The notes below the pieces were generated by a model. The model had not been told where the DNA came from. It saw only the letters and a list, made by a program, of their open reading frames with translations, and made no database searches. The position numbers and the translations under genes are program-made. A stretch of 64,000 nucleotides of DNA from Vagococcus humatus (GTDB lineage: Bacteria > Bacillota > Bacilli > Lactobacillales > Vagococcaceae): contig NZ_PXZH01000008.1 in the NCBI RefSeq assembly GCF_003950325.1, positions 1-64,000 of the forward strand. The letters are read 5' to 3'. Shown one piece after another: positions 55,253 through 63,955 of the stretch. Positions within the stretch are counted from its first letter, which is position 1. Every line of letters begins with the position of its first letter.

Positions 55253-56071
55253 ATGACAGAATATATTGCAGTGATTAATTTATTTTTCATATATGCCGTC
55301 ATAGGTTGGTTATGGGAGACGTTTTATTGTTCTTTTAGAGCTAAAAAGTTTGTTTATCGGGGTTTTTTAATAGGTCCTTATTGTCCTGTATATGGCTTTG
55401 GTGTCTTAAGTGTTCTTTATTTGGTAGAGCCCTATCAAAATAATCTGTTTGTTTTATTTATTTTTTCCACTGTCCTTGTCACAGTGTTAGAATTTTTAAC
55501 TAGTTATTTCCTAGAAAAATTATTTCATACTACTTGGTGGGATTATCATCATCTACCTTTTAATATTCAAGGGCGAGTGGCCTTACCTATTTCATTATTT
55601 TGGGGAGCAGGTTGTGTCTTGATTACTGAAGTCATTCATCCTAGAATTATGTCTTTAGAATCGGTTTTAGAAGCCAAGTTAGGTTGGTATTTACCTATCG
55701 CTATTGTATTAGTTATGGGAGCAGATACTATTTACACAGTGATAAATATGATATCTTTCCAAAAAGCTTTAAAGAAATGGTCACAAGCTTTAGAGGAAGG
55801 CAAAGCAGAGTTTTTAGCTAAAAAAGCAGAATTTAGTGAGGAATTAAAAGAAAAAAGTAGCAATTTAGCCAAAAATTCGAATAAAGAAAGACCTTTACTT
55901 ATCGGACGTAACTCAGAATTTATGCAAGTCATTCAAAAGAAAAAAGAGAGCCTGCCAAGCTTTAGTTTCAACCAAAGACGGGTGTTAAAAAGTTTTGAAG
56001 ATTTGAAACATTTAGAGGTTAATAATATGTCTGAATTACGTGAGTTATTAAAAGAAATATGGAAAAAATAA
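55253..56071 (+). CDS. CmpB-like putative ABC transporter permease (membrane protein)
   Basis: 272 aa. The first 170 residues hold about five to six helices with FIYAVIGWLWETFYCSF, YRGFLIGPYCPVYGFGV and YFLEKLFHTTWWDYHHLPFNIQGR (near 84-107), the pattern of the ABC_trans_CmpB family; a cytoplasmic charged coil (about 175-272) follows. No ATPase adjoins, and the family label of permease is not proven. AAAGGAGAG precedes the ATG. Divergent from the exporter pair. Confidence 0.8.
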   Translation: MTEYIAVINLFFIYAVIGWLWETFYCSFRAKKFVYRGFLIGPYCPVYGFGVLSVLYLVEPYQNNLFVLFIFSTVLVTVLEFLTSYFLEKLFHTTWWDYHHLPFNIQGRVALPISLFWGAGCVLITEVIHPRIMSLESVLEAKLGWYLPIAIVLVMGADTIYTVINMISFQKALKKWSQALEEGKAEFLAKKAEFSEELKEKSSNLAKNSNKERPLLIGRNSEFMQVIQKKKESLPSFSFNQRRVLKSFEDLKHLEVNNMSELRELLKEIWKK

Positions 56072-56448
56072 AAAAACTCATTTTTCGAACAGCTTGACTT
56101 TATTGGAAATAGGGACTATGGTTATTGTATAAGCTTATATTATAGTGTGGTTCTCTTATATGTTGTAGGAAGAATTTCTATTGCATATAGGCAATCATGA
56201 TGAGCAACTAAAAACCAACCTAGTTTTTAGTTAAGTGTTCTATAGAAAAATTGTCTCTTAATCGTTAAGTAAGGGAAAGACTTAGTCCATCACTTTCTTT
56301 CACATTTAAGAGGATTATCTATAACGTAAGTGAAGTTCTAGAAAGACATTGTTATTTAATAAATATAGCTAATTATTTTATCTATGTTTTTTAGATGTTT
56401 TTCAAATAGGAACTTATTTTAGGTAAAAATCTTAAGGAGGAATAGGAA
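56072..56448 (+). other. 377-nt non-coding stretch: structured leader of L25 gene
   Basis: No credible open frame. Seen: a possible promoter TTGACT (56094) -17 bp- TATGGT; a hairpin AACTAAAAAC/GTTTTTAGTT (56206-56232); a stem CTCTTAA/TTAAGAG (56255-56261 with 56306-56312) enclosing GAAAG/CTTTC (56275-56279 with 56293-56297); and a small hairpin CTTAA-TCG-TTAAG inside the first arm that would compete with the long stem. No riboswitch class is recognised. It may be a cis-acting leader for L25. Confidence 0.5.
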
Positions 56449-57072
56449 ATGGCAACAGTATTAAAAGTAGAACGTCGTGCAGTAAGACCAAGATCAATTC
56501 GTAAACAATTAAGAACTGAAGGTCGCGTACCAGCGGTTATTTACGGAAATGACATTGAAAACACAACTATCTCTGTAAGTGGTTATGAATTATCTATGTC
56601 ATTACGTGAAGGTGGTATTAATGGTGTGTACAGTCTAGAATTAGATGGTAAAAAAATTCCAACATTAATTCGTGACTACCAATTAGATACATTTAACCGT
56701 GATTGGGTACACGTTGAATTCTTAGCAGTTGATATGAGTGTTGAAACAGAAGTGGAAGCTGACATTATCTTGGTTGGTACTCCTGCAGGGGTTAAAGCAG
56801 GTGGTATTTTAACACAAAATGTTCATAGTGTTATCGTATCAGCAACACCAGACAAATTACCAGATGTTGTAGAAGTGAATGTAGAAGGTTTAGCAATTGG
56901 CGACTCATTTACAATTGCTGATATTCCAGAAAATCCTGACTACAAGATTATTGCTGAAGACATGGGTGACCAAGTTGCAGCAGTTGAAGAACCAGAAATT
57001 CCATCTGAACCAGAAGATGAAGATGCAGTAGCTGCTGAACCAGAAGTTATTGGTGAAAAAGAAGCAGAATAA
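56449..57072 (+). CDS. rplY: 50S ribosomal protein L25 (general stress protein Ctc)
   Basis: 5S-rRNA-binding ribosomal protein, 207 aa. N-terminal L25 domain (residues 1-92) with GRVPAVIYGND and RDYQLDTFNRDWVHVEFLAVD; C-terminal TL5/Ctc domain (93-185) with GTPAGVKAGGILTQ and LPDVVEVNVEGLAIGD; an acidic tail of Glu/Ala/Pro. The two-domain form is the usual one outside enterobacteria. AAGGAGGA precedes the ATG. It has a long structured leader and its own terminator. Confidence 0.94.
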   Translation: MATVLKVERRAVRPRSIRKQLRTEGRVPAVIYGNDIENTTISVSGYELSMSLREGGINGVYSLELDGKKIPTLIRDYQLDTFNRDWVHVEFLAVDMSVETEVEADIILVGTPAGVKAGGILTQNVHSVIVSATPDKLPDVVEVNVEGLAIGDSFTIADIPENPDYKIIAEDMGDQVAAVEEPEIPSEPEDEDAVAAEPEVIGEKEAE

Positions 57073-57100
57073 ATTGCTAATTTCAAATAAATTTAGTATA

Positions 57101-57137
57101 AAAAGTTAGAGAGCATTTGTTCTCTAACTTTTTTTTA
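57101..57137 (+). terminator. Terminator after the L25 gene
   Basis: AAAAGTTAGAGA pairs with TCTCTAACTTTT, followed by a T run. Confidence 0.9.
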
Positions 57138-57165
57138 TTGTGCTAAAAAGAAGGAGGTTAGCTAA

Positions 57166-58329
57166 GTGAAGTGGATGAAGTTTATTTTTGGCATTGTCTT
57201 TGTTTTAGTTGTCTATCTAGTTATTCAAGTTGGGTTAAAACAATCCATAACAGATAAGGAAAATCAGTCAACTTCTCTGTCCAGTGAAAGTAGCTTAGAA
57301 ACAAAAACATCGAAAAAAAAGCAAAAGGATCCTCTTGCTTCTTATTTAAGTCATTTGACATTAGAAGAAAAAGTAGGACAACTTTTTTTTGCTAGAGTAC
57401 CTGAAGAACATGCTTTAGAAGATATTAAAACCTATCATTTAGGGGGTTACTTACTTTTTTCAAGAGACACTGAAGGAGTAAGTCCTAAAGAATTAACTGA
57501 AACAATTAAAGAGTATCAAAGTGTTTCAACTGTTCCTTTATTAATTGGTTCAGATGAAGAAGGCGGTCTTGTTTCGCGGTTGATTTACGGAGATAATTTA
57601 CTAGAGAAGCCATTCTTATCGCCTCAAGCTTTGTATCAACAAGGTGGGTTAGCTAGTATAAAAGAAGATACTAGACTAAAATCTCAGCAGTTGAAAAGTT
57701 ATGGAATTCATACTGCTTTAGCTCCTGTTGCAGATGTTTCAACTAATCCTAATGCTTTTATCTATGACCGAACAGTAGGCCTTGATGTTGAGGGGACTAA
57801 AGAGTATGTCAAGACTGTGGTAAAAGAAATGAAGCAGGAACAGTTGATTAGTGTGTTAAAACATTTCCCAGGTTACGGCAATAACTTAGATTCTCATACA
57901 CAAGTGGTACATGATACACGTTCTTTAAAAGAATTAGAGACCCATGATATTCCTGTGTTTCAAGAAGGAATTCAGGCAGGAGCAGATAGTTTACTAGTGG
58001 CACATTTAATTATCGATGCACTAGATAATCAACAACCTGCTTCTATCTCTCCTAAAGTAGTAGATTATATCAGACATACACTGAATTTTTCAGGAGTTAT
58101 TATGACTGATGACATGGATATGCAAGGATTATCTCAATTTGTTTCTCAAGAAGAAGCGGCTTATCAAGCGATTGTAGCTGGAATTGATTGGGTAATGAGC
58201 TCTAGCTACCAAATTCAAATTCCTACTATTATAGCAAAAGTTAAAGCAGGGGATATTTCTGAGCAACGGTTAGATGACTCTGTTAAACGTATTTTAATCA
58301 TGAAGCAACAGGCTGGTTTATTACCTTAG
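57166..58329 (+). CDS. Glycoside hydrolase family 3 beta-N-acetylhexosaminidase (NagZ-like), membrane anchored
   Basis: 387 aa. Residues 5-24 are a membrane anchor, then a Ser/Lys-rich linker to about residue 60, then a GH3 barrel. LEEKVGQLFFARVP opens the domain; KHFPGYGNNLDSHT near 225-238 is the His-Asp dyad loop of NagZ-type enzymes, and VIMTDDMDMQGL near 308-319 carries the nucleophile Asp. It likely trims GlcNAc from peptidoglycan fragments outside the membrane. Starts with GTG after AAGGAGGT. Confidence 0.87.
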   Translation: MKWMKFIFGIVFVLVVYLVIQVGLKQSITDKENQSTSLSSESSLETKTSKKKQKDPLASYLSHLTLEEKVGQLFFARVPEEHALEDIKTYHLGGYLLFSRDTEGVSPKELTETIKEYQSVSTVPLLIGSDEEGGLVSRLIYGDNLLEKPFLSPQALYQQGGLASIKEDTRLKSQQLKSYGIHTALAPVADVSTNPNAFIYDRTVGLDVEGTKEYVKTVVKEMKQEQLISVLKHFPGYGNNLDSHTQVVHDTRSLKELETHDIPVFQEGIQAGADSLLVAHLIIDALDNQQPASISPKVVDYIRHTLNFSGVIMTDDMDMQGLSQFVSQEEAAYQAIVAGIDWVMSSSYQIQIPTIIAKVKAGDISEQRLDDSVKRILIMKQQAGLLP

Positions 58330-58335
58330 TCAAAA

Positions 58336-58377
58336 AAACAGCCTAGACTTTACAGGAAAGTAAAGTCTAGGCTGTTT
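58336..58377 (-). terminator. Bidirectional terminator
   Basis: Perfect 18-bp stem AAACAGCCTAGACTTTAC / GTAAAGTCTAGGCTGTTT. The run of A before it gives a strong T tract on the minus strand, so it mainly serves the minus-strand gene; it also ends the GH3 transcript. Confidence 0.87.
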
Positions 58378-58386
58378 AGTTTAGCT

Positions 58387-59721
58387 TTATTTTGCTACAT
58401 TACCAGCGACATTTAATACGTCCCAAGTTCTAGCAAAAGGTGGTGCATAACATAGATCTAGCATACCTAGTTCATCTGTTGTCATTTCTTTTTGAATAGC
58501 TGTTGCTAAAACATCTACTCGTAAAACAGCTCCTTTTGCTCCAATAATTTGTCCACCTAATAAAACTTTTGTTTCTGCATGGTAGACTAATTTAACATGA
58601 ATAGGAGATTGACCAGGGTAGTAGTCTGTTTGGTTTTTATCATGAATCCAAACTGTTTTGTATGGTACACCTAGATCGATGGCTTCTTTTTCAGTAATAC
58701 CTGTTCGTCCTGCTTCTAGTGACATCACTTGAACAGCAGAAGAACCTAGAGTACCTTGGAAAGTCAATTCTTTTCCAGCTAGGTTTTCACCTACTAGACG
58801 ACCTAATTTATTTGCAGTAGTAGCTAATGGAATAAAAACATTTTCTTTGCGAACTCGGTGATAGACACTAGCACAATCACCAGCAGAATAAATATTAGGT
58901 TGAGAAGTTTTTCCAAACTCATCAATCACAAGTGCGCCATTCCCTAATGTATCAAAGGAGTCTAAAGGTAGGAATTGCGTATTAGGTTTAACACCTGTAG
59001 CAATGATAATTAAATCAGCAGGATAAACCCCTTTATTAGTGATGACTTGTTGGACAGTATCTCTACCTTGTAACTCAGTCACGAACTCATCTAAGTTCAA
59101 CTGAATGCCTTGATTAATAAGTTCTTCTTCCATGATAGCTGTTACTTCTGTATCGAAGGCATCAGGTATCACTCGACTATCTAATTGAATGATTCTAACA
59201 TGTTTACCTAAACGATGCATAGCTTCTGCTAATTCTAAGCCGATAAAACCAGCGCCGACAATGACGACTTCTTTGACTTGTTCATTAGTAGCTAATTGTT
59301 TGATATCTTGACCATCTTGTAACGTTTTAAGAGTGTGAACTCCTTTTAAATCTAAGTTTTTAATAGGAGGTAAGATTGGACTAGCTCCACTAGCAACCAT
59401 TAATTGATCGTAAGTTTCTTGATGCGTTTGACCAGTAGTTAAGTCTAAAACAGTCACTACTCGTTTTTCGATATCGACATCAGTTACTTCATGCTCTGTG
59501 AACAATTCCACTCCTGTTTTTCTAAAAGCTTCCGGTGTTCTAGCAATTAGACGCTCTGTATCGTTAAAGAAATCTCCCACATAATAAGGTAGACCACAAG
59601 CTCCTAATGAAACTACAGGTGTTTTTTCAAACACAAGAACATCGTATTCAGGTTGTAGTCGTTTAACTTTAGCAGCAGCACTCATACCCGCTGCCGTTCC
59701 CCCAATGATGATTATTTTCAT
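58387..59721 (-). CDS. cdr: CoA-disulfide reductase-like flavoprotein
   Basis: FAD/NAD(P)H pyridine nucleotide-disulfide oxidoreductase with a single redox cysteine, 444 aa. IIIGGTAAGMSAAAK at the start, SLGACGLPYYVG with Cys42, VVIGAG-type NADH site (VVIVGAGFIGLELAEA near 149-162), SAGDCASV, and the C-terminal LCYAPPFARTWD with the Tyr typical of CoA-disulfide reductases. NADH oxidases and peroxidases usually read SFLSCG instead. It is the last gene of a minus-strand unit behind a cystine symporter, so it could reduce thiols after uptake. AAGGAGGAG precedes the ATG. Confidence 0.8.
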   Translation of the reverse strand: MKIIIIGGTAAGMSAAAKVKRLQPEYDVLVFEKTPVVSLGACGLPYYVGDFFNDTERLIARTPEAFRKTGVELFTEHEVTDVDIEKRVVTVLDLTTGQTHQETYDQLMVASGASPILPPIKNLDLKGVHTLKTLQDGQDIKQLATNEQVKEVVIVGAGFIGLELAEAMHRLGKHVRIIQLDSRVIPDAFDTEVTAIMEEELINQGIQLNLDEFVTELQGRDTVQQVITNKGVYPADLIIIATGVKPNTQFLPLDSFDTLGNGALVIDEFGKTSQPNIYSAGDCASVYHRVRKENVFIPLATTANKLGRLVGENLAGKELTFQGTLGSSAVQVMSLEAGRTGITEKEAIDLGVPYKTVWIHDKNQTDYYPGQSPIHVKLVYHAETKVLLGGQIIGAKGAVLRVDVLATAIQKEMTTDELGMLDLCYAPPFARTWDVLNVAGNVAK

Positions 59722-59750
59722 CCTATTAACTCCTCCTTCAAATGTCTTAA

Positions 59751-61142
59751 TTATTGTACTTCAGCTAAACCAGCGTTCTCATCATTATACACGTCAAGGT
59801 CGATTTCATTCAAGATACGTGCTGAACAAACACCAGAAGTCATAGCACCACTAACATTTAAAGCAGTTCTACCCATGTCGATTAAAGGTTCAATTGAGAT
59901 TAATAAACCGGCTAACCCAACTGGTAAGTTCATAGAAGATAAAACGATTAAGGCAGCAAATGTTGCACCACCACCAACACCAGCTACACCAAATGAGCTG
60001 ATAGCAACAATGACAATTAATTTAATGAAGAAAGCAGGATCCATTGGATTGATTCCAACAGTTGGAGCGATCATTACTGCTAACATAGCTGGATAAATAC
60101 CTGCACAACCATTTTGTCCAATAGAAGCACCAAATGATGCAGAGAAGTTAGCAATTCCTTCAGATACACCCATACGTTTTGTTTGAGTTTCAATGTTCAT
60201 TGGAATAGAACCAGCACTTGTTCTAGAAGTAAAAGCAAAAATCAAAGTAGACATAGCTTTTTTGAAGAATGTGATTGGATTTAAACCAAAAACTGTTACT
60301 AGTAAACCATGAACAATAAACATAATGAAGATAGCTACATAAGAAGCAAGGACAAATGTTCCTAAGTTAAGAATTCCTTCAATGTTAGTTGTTGCAATAG
60401 TTGAAGCCATTAAAGCTAATACACCGTAAGGAGTCATTCTTAAAATTAATGTTACAATTCGCATAATTACTGCGTAACAAGCATCAATCATATCGTTAAA
60501 CATTTCAGCTTGTTTTGGTTTTTTACGTTTTACTTGTAAAGCGGCAATTCCTAAGAAGGCAGAAAAGATAACTACACCTAAAGTAGAAGTTGGACGGCCA
60601 CCTGCCATATCTTGGAAGACGTTAGTTGGAATAAATTCTACAATTTTTTGAGGAACGCTCATTTGCTCTACATCCCCAAGTTTTTCTTCTAAAACTTGAG
60701 CACGATCTGTTTCATTTTGTCCAGCTTGAATAGATTCAGCATTAAGATGGAAAATATTAGCAGAAGTAGCTCCGACAACGGCAGAAATCAAAGTAGTAAA
60801 AACTAAGAAACCAATGATGATACCAGCCATTTTTCCTAAACCTTTTGTAGAAGATAATTTAGTAATAGCAGAAATGATAGATACCATGATTAATGGAGTT
60901 ACAATCATTTTTAAGAAAGCTACATAACCATTTCCTACTAAACCAAACCAATCTGTAGAAACAGCGACTACATGGGAATCTGATTTAAAAATAATCTGTA
61001 AAATAGCACCAAAAGCAATCCCCATACCTAATCCAACAAAGACACGTTTCGTAAACTTCACATGTTTACGAGCCATATTCCATAAAACACCAAGCATCAC
61101 AGCCATAACGGCTACATTTAAAATAATATACAATAAATCCAT
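59751..61142 (-). CDS. tcyP: L-cystine symporter (TcyP family)
   Basis: Dicarboxylate/amino acid:cation symporter fold, 463 aa, about eight to nine helices plus re-entrant loops. FGAILQIIFKSDSHVVAVSTDWFGLVGNGYV near 44-74 and FTSRTSAGSIPMNIETQTKRMGVSEGIANFSASFGASIGQNGCAGIYPAMLA near 305-355 (positions only) match the cystine symporter branch rather than GltT/DctA. TAGGAGGA precedes the ATG. It lies 17 nt after the PLP enzyme gene and 29 nt before the flavoprotein gene, forming a sulfur operon. Confidence 0.85.
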   Translation of the reverse strand: MDLLYIILNVAVMAVMLGVLWNMARKHVKFTKRVFVGLGMGIAFGAILQIIFKSDSHVVAVSTDWFGLVGNGYVAFLKMIVTPLIMVSIISAITKLSSTKGLGKMAGIIIGFLVFTTLISAVVGATSANIFHLNAESIQAGQNETDRAQVLEEKLGDVEQMSVPQKIVEFIPTNVFQDMAGGRPTSTLGVVIFSAFLGIAALQVKRKKPKQAEMFNDMIDACYAVIMRIVTLILRMTPYGVLALMASTIATTNIEGILNLGTFVLASYVAIFIMFIVHGLLVTVFGLNPITFFKKAMSTLIFAFTSRTSAGSIPMNIETQTKRMGVSEGIANFSASFGASIGQNGCAGIYPAMLAVMIAPTVGINPMDPAFFIKLIVIVAISSFGVAGVGGGATFAALIVLSSMNLPVGLAGLLISIEPLIDMGRTALNVSGAMTSGVCSARILNEIDLDVYNDENAGLAEVQ

Positions 61143-61159
61143 ATAAATCCTCCTAAAAA

Positions 61160-62302
61160 TTAGATTGTGTTTAAAGCTTGTTGTAAATCATGTAACAAAT
61201 CTTCTGTATCTTCAATTCCTACAGAGAGACGAATCAGGCCATCAGTAATTCCTTGTGCTAATCGCTCGTTTTCTGGAACACAAGCGTGAGACATAGTCAC
61301 AGGATAAGATAAGATTGACTCTACCCCACCTAAACTCACAGCGGTAATGGGAACTGTTGTTGCATTGAAAAAGTTTCGAGCAGCTTGTCCATCAGCTAAT
61401 TCAAATGATAAAACCGCACCTCCATTTTTAGCTTGTTTTTTATGTGTCGCATACCCAGGATGAGAAGGTAACCCTGGATAGTAAACCCGATTAACTTTTG
61501 GATGGTTTTCTAACAATTCTGCAATAGCCTGTGCACTTTTGGTGCTTTGAGCCATTCTAAGTCCCATGGTTTTCATTCCTCGAAGCACTAACCAACAGTC
61601 TTCTGTACCAAGGATACCACCAAATACTTTTTGATTGGTGTGAAGTGTCTCGGCCCATGTGTTATTATTAGTGACTACTAAGCCGGCTATAACATCACTA
61701 TGACCATTTAAGAATTTAGTAGCACTATGAATAACTACGTCTACTCCTAAAGTTAGTGGCTCTTGTAATTGTGGTGTCATAAAAGTACCATCCATAATGG
61801 TGGTTAATTGGTTTTGTTTGGCAATCCCTGCAACTCCTTCAATATCTGTAATGCTTAATAAAGGATTAGAGGGAGTTTCTAAGTAAAAAGCTTTTGTGTT
61901 AGCTTGAATAGCTTCTTGCCAAGCAGCTAAATTTGTTTCATCTACAAAGGTAACCTCAATGCCAAATCTTGGAAATACTTCTTGGACAAGTTGAAAAGTT
62001 CCACCGTAAATGTTTTGACACATAACTAGGTGATCCCCTTTAGAAAATGAAAGCAACACCGTCGTAATCGCTGCCATACCAGATGCAAAAGCAAAACCAT
62101 GTGTCCCTCCTGTTTCGATTGCGGCAATTCCTTTTTCTAAAGCGTCTCTAGTTGGATTGCCAAAACGTGAATAGGTAAAGGGTTGTCCCTGGTCAATATC
62201 ATTTTGATGAAAGGTAGAGGTCTGATATAAAGGGATGGAAGCTGCACCAGTTTCTTTATCGATAACAGGATAACCGTGAATAAGTTTCGTATTAAATTTC
62301 AT
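61160..62302 (-). CDS. PLP-dependent trans-sulfuration enzyme (cystathionine gamma/beta-lyase type)
   Basis: Cys/Met metabolism PLP family, 380 aa. TSTFHQNDIDQGQPFTYSRFGNPTRDALE near 29-57, ASGMAAI near 74-80, MDGTFMTPQ near 171-179, and HSATKFLNGHSDVIAG near 192-207 with the PLP Lys. SLGGVESILSYPVTMSHACVP near 323-343 is the family C-terminal block. It could be cystathionine gamma-lyase, beta-lyase, gamma-synthase or methionine gamma-lyase; these cannot be split by eye. AGAAAGGAG precedes the ATG. First gene of the unit with tcyP and the flavoprotein. Confidence 0.85.
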   Translation of the reverse strand: MKFNTKLIHGYPVIDKETGAASIPLYQTSTFHQNDIDQGQPFTYSRFGNPTRDALEKGIAAIETGGTHGFAFASGMAAITTVLLSFSKGDHLVMCQNIYGGTFQLVQEVFPRFGIEVTFVDETNLAAWQEAIQANTKAFYLETPSNPLLSITDIEGVAGIAKQNQLTTIMDGTFMTPQLQEPLTLGVDVVIHSATKFLNGHSDVIAGLVVTNNNTWAETLHTNQKVFGGILGTEDCWLVLRGMKTMGLRMAQSTKSAQAIAELLENHPKVNRVYYPGLPSHPGYATHKKQAKNGGAVLSFELADGQAARNFFNATTVPITAVSLGGVESILSYPVTMSHACVPENERLAQGITDGLIRLSVGIEDTEDLLHDLQQALNTI

Positions 62303-62480
62303 TTATGAACTCCTTTCTTGAATTTCTTTTAATATACATTTAATCGAGATAAAAAACAATAATATAAAATGTGAAAATAATAATTTTTTATTAAAAAAAA
62401 TCTTAGTAAAATTGCTTTGATAAAAATTTCTCAATATGGTAAAAATAAATTGAAGACTAGTTAAGAAAGGAGTCGTGTGT

Positions 62481-63170
62481 TTGAATCAGCAAATTTTACA
62501 GCAATACGTTCGATTTTCCGAGTTTTTAGCGGTTTTTTTAGGAAGCTCATATGAAATTGTTCTACAAAAAATTGATCGTTATCAGTCAGGTATCATTCAA
62601 ATTTATCATGGAGAAGTAAGTAATCGGAAAATTGGAGATCCATTAACAGATTTATCATTAAGTTTTATTAAGAATAAAACGTATATATATAATGATTATA
62701 TAACTAGTTATACAGGTAAAACATTCGATAACAAACGTTTGGTTTCTGGAACATTTTTTATAAAAAATGAAAAAAAAGAATTAATAGGGATGCTCTGTAT
62801 CAATGTGGATAAAACTGAAGATATTGAAGTGATCAATCGGTTACTGTCTTTACAAAATATTTCATCTGAGTGGTTACAACAAGATAGTTTTTCTCCCAAA
62901 GAGGTAGATATGTGTTCTAATGAGGAGGAAGAGTGTCTCGAAACTTTTACTGATTCTCTAGTAGACTTAATAGAAAAAAATATATTAATTCCTGATTATG
63001 ATAAGCGTAAGCTATCTAAATCAGAAAAAATGGCTATTATTACTCATTTATATCGGCAACATTTATTTAGAATGAAAGGGTCTATTTCTGTAGTAGCAGA
63101 GAAGATGAACATGTCAGAATCTAGTTTGTATCGGTATTTGTCTGTAGTAAAACAAGAAAATCAGGTTTAA
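62481..63170 (+). CDS. YheO/DauR-family transcriptional regulator
   Basis: 229 aa. N-terminal YheO-like PAS domain (residues 1-115) with FLAVFLGSSYEIVLQ and RLVSGTFFIKNEKKELIGMLCINVD; a variable acidic middle; a C-terminal HTH with LSKSEKMAIITHLYRQHLFRMKG and MNMSESSLYRYLS (about 180-229). The start is TTG 62481 with AAGAAAGGAG 8 nt upstream; a GTG at 62475 is too close to it. Divergent from the sulfur operon, so it may control it. DauR of Pseudomonas responds to D-arginine; the ligand here is unknown. Confidence 0.82.
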   Translation: MNQQILQQYVRFSEFLAVFLGSSYEIVLQKIDRYQSGIIQIYHGEVSNRKIGDPLTDLSLSFIKNKTYIYNDYITSYTGKTFDNKRLVSGTFFIKNEKKELIGMLCINVDKTEDIEVINRLLSLQNISSEWLQQDSFSPKEVDMCSNEEEECLETFTDSLVDLIEKNILIPDYDKRKLSKSEKMAIITHLYRQHLFRMKGSISVVAEKMNMSESSLYRYLSVVKQENQV

Positions 63171-63217
63171 AAAAAGCATCTTAATTAGTGGAAGTCCACT
63201 AATTAAGATGCTTTTTA
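63171..63217 (+). terminator. Bidirectional terminator
   Basis: Perfect 21-bp stem AAAAGCATCTTAATTAGTGG / CCACTAATTAAGATGCTTTT with a 4-nt turn, A and T runs on both sides, between convergent genes. Confidence 0.9.
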
Positions 63218-63952
63218 TTAAGCTAATACGCGTTTTAAAAATTCTTTCGTTCTTTCTTTAGTTGGATGATTAAAGATGTGTTCAGGTGTGCCTTCTTCAG
63301 CAATAACACCTTGATCCATGAAGACAACTCGGTCAGAAACATCTCTTGCAAAATCCATTTCATGAGTAACTACAATCATCGTTAGTCCAGACTCAGCTAA
63401 ACTTTTCATAATATCAAGTACTTCCCCTACCATTTCAGGATCTAGGGCGGAAGTTGGCTCATCAAACAATAAACAATCAGGTTCCATACATAAAGCACGA
63501 GCGATAGCCACTCGTTGTTTTTGTCCACCAGAAAGTTGTTTAGGTTTAGCATGAATAAAAGCTTCCATGCCTACTTTCGCAAGGTTTTCTTTCGCCACTT
63601 TTTCAGCTTCTTCTGGAGATCTTTTCAGCACTTTGATTTGACCAACCGTACAATTAGCTAAAACATCATGGTTGTAAAATAAGTTAAATTGTTGAAACAC
63701 CATACCTAGATGAGTTCGATATTTAGGAAGATCATAATGTTGATCTAGTACATTGTCTCCTTTAAATAAAATTTGCCCACTTGTAGGAGTTTCTAATAAA
63801 TTAATGCAGCGAAGAAGGGTGGATTTACCTGAACCTGAGGAACCGATAATCGTGACTACTTCTCCTTTTTCTACTGACATATCAATATCAGTTAATACTT
63901 CGTTATTTCCATAGCATTTTCGTAAATTTTTAATTTCAATAATTTTTTCCAT
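63218..63952 (-). CDS. Amino acid ABC transporter ATP-binding protein
   Basis: 244 aa of the GlnQ/polar amino acid group. GSSGSGKST near 33-41, [14 protein letters not shown] near 139-152, [13 protein letters not shown] near 160-172, and [21 protein letters not shown] near 192-212. AGAAGGG precedes the ATG. Upstream on the same strand is the end of another gene, probably its permease. Glutamine or cystine are possible substrates; the sulfur genes next door make cystine worth testing. Confidence 0.88.
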   Translation of the reverse strand: MEKIIEIKNLRKCYGNNEVLTDIDMSVEKGEVVTIIGSSGSGKSTLLRCINLLETPTSGQILFKGDNVLDQHYDLPKYRTHLGMVFQQFNLFYNHDVLANCTVGQIKVLKRSPEEAEKVAKENLAKVGMEAFIHAKPKQLSGGQKQRVAIARALCMEPDCLLFDEPTSALDPEMVGEVLDIMKSLAESGLTMIVVTHEMDFARDVSDRVVFMDQGVIAEEGTPEHIFNHPTKERTKEFLKRVLA

Positions 63953-63955
63953 GAA

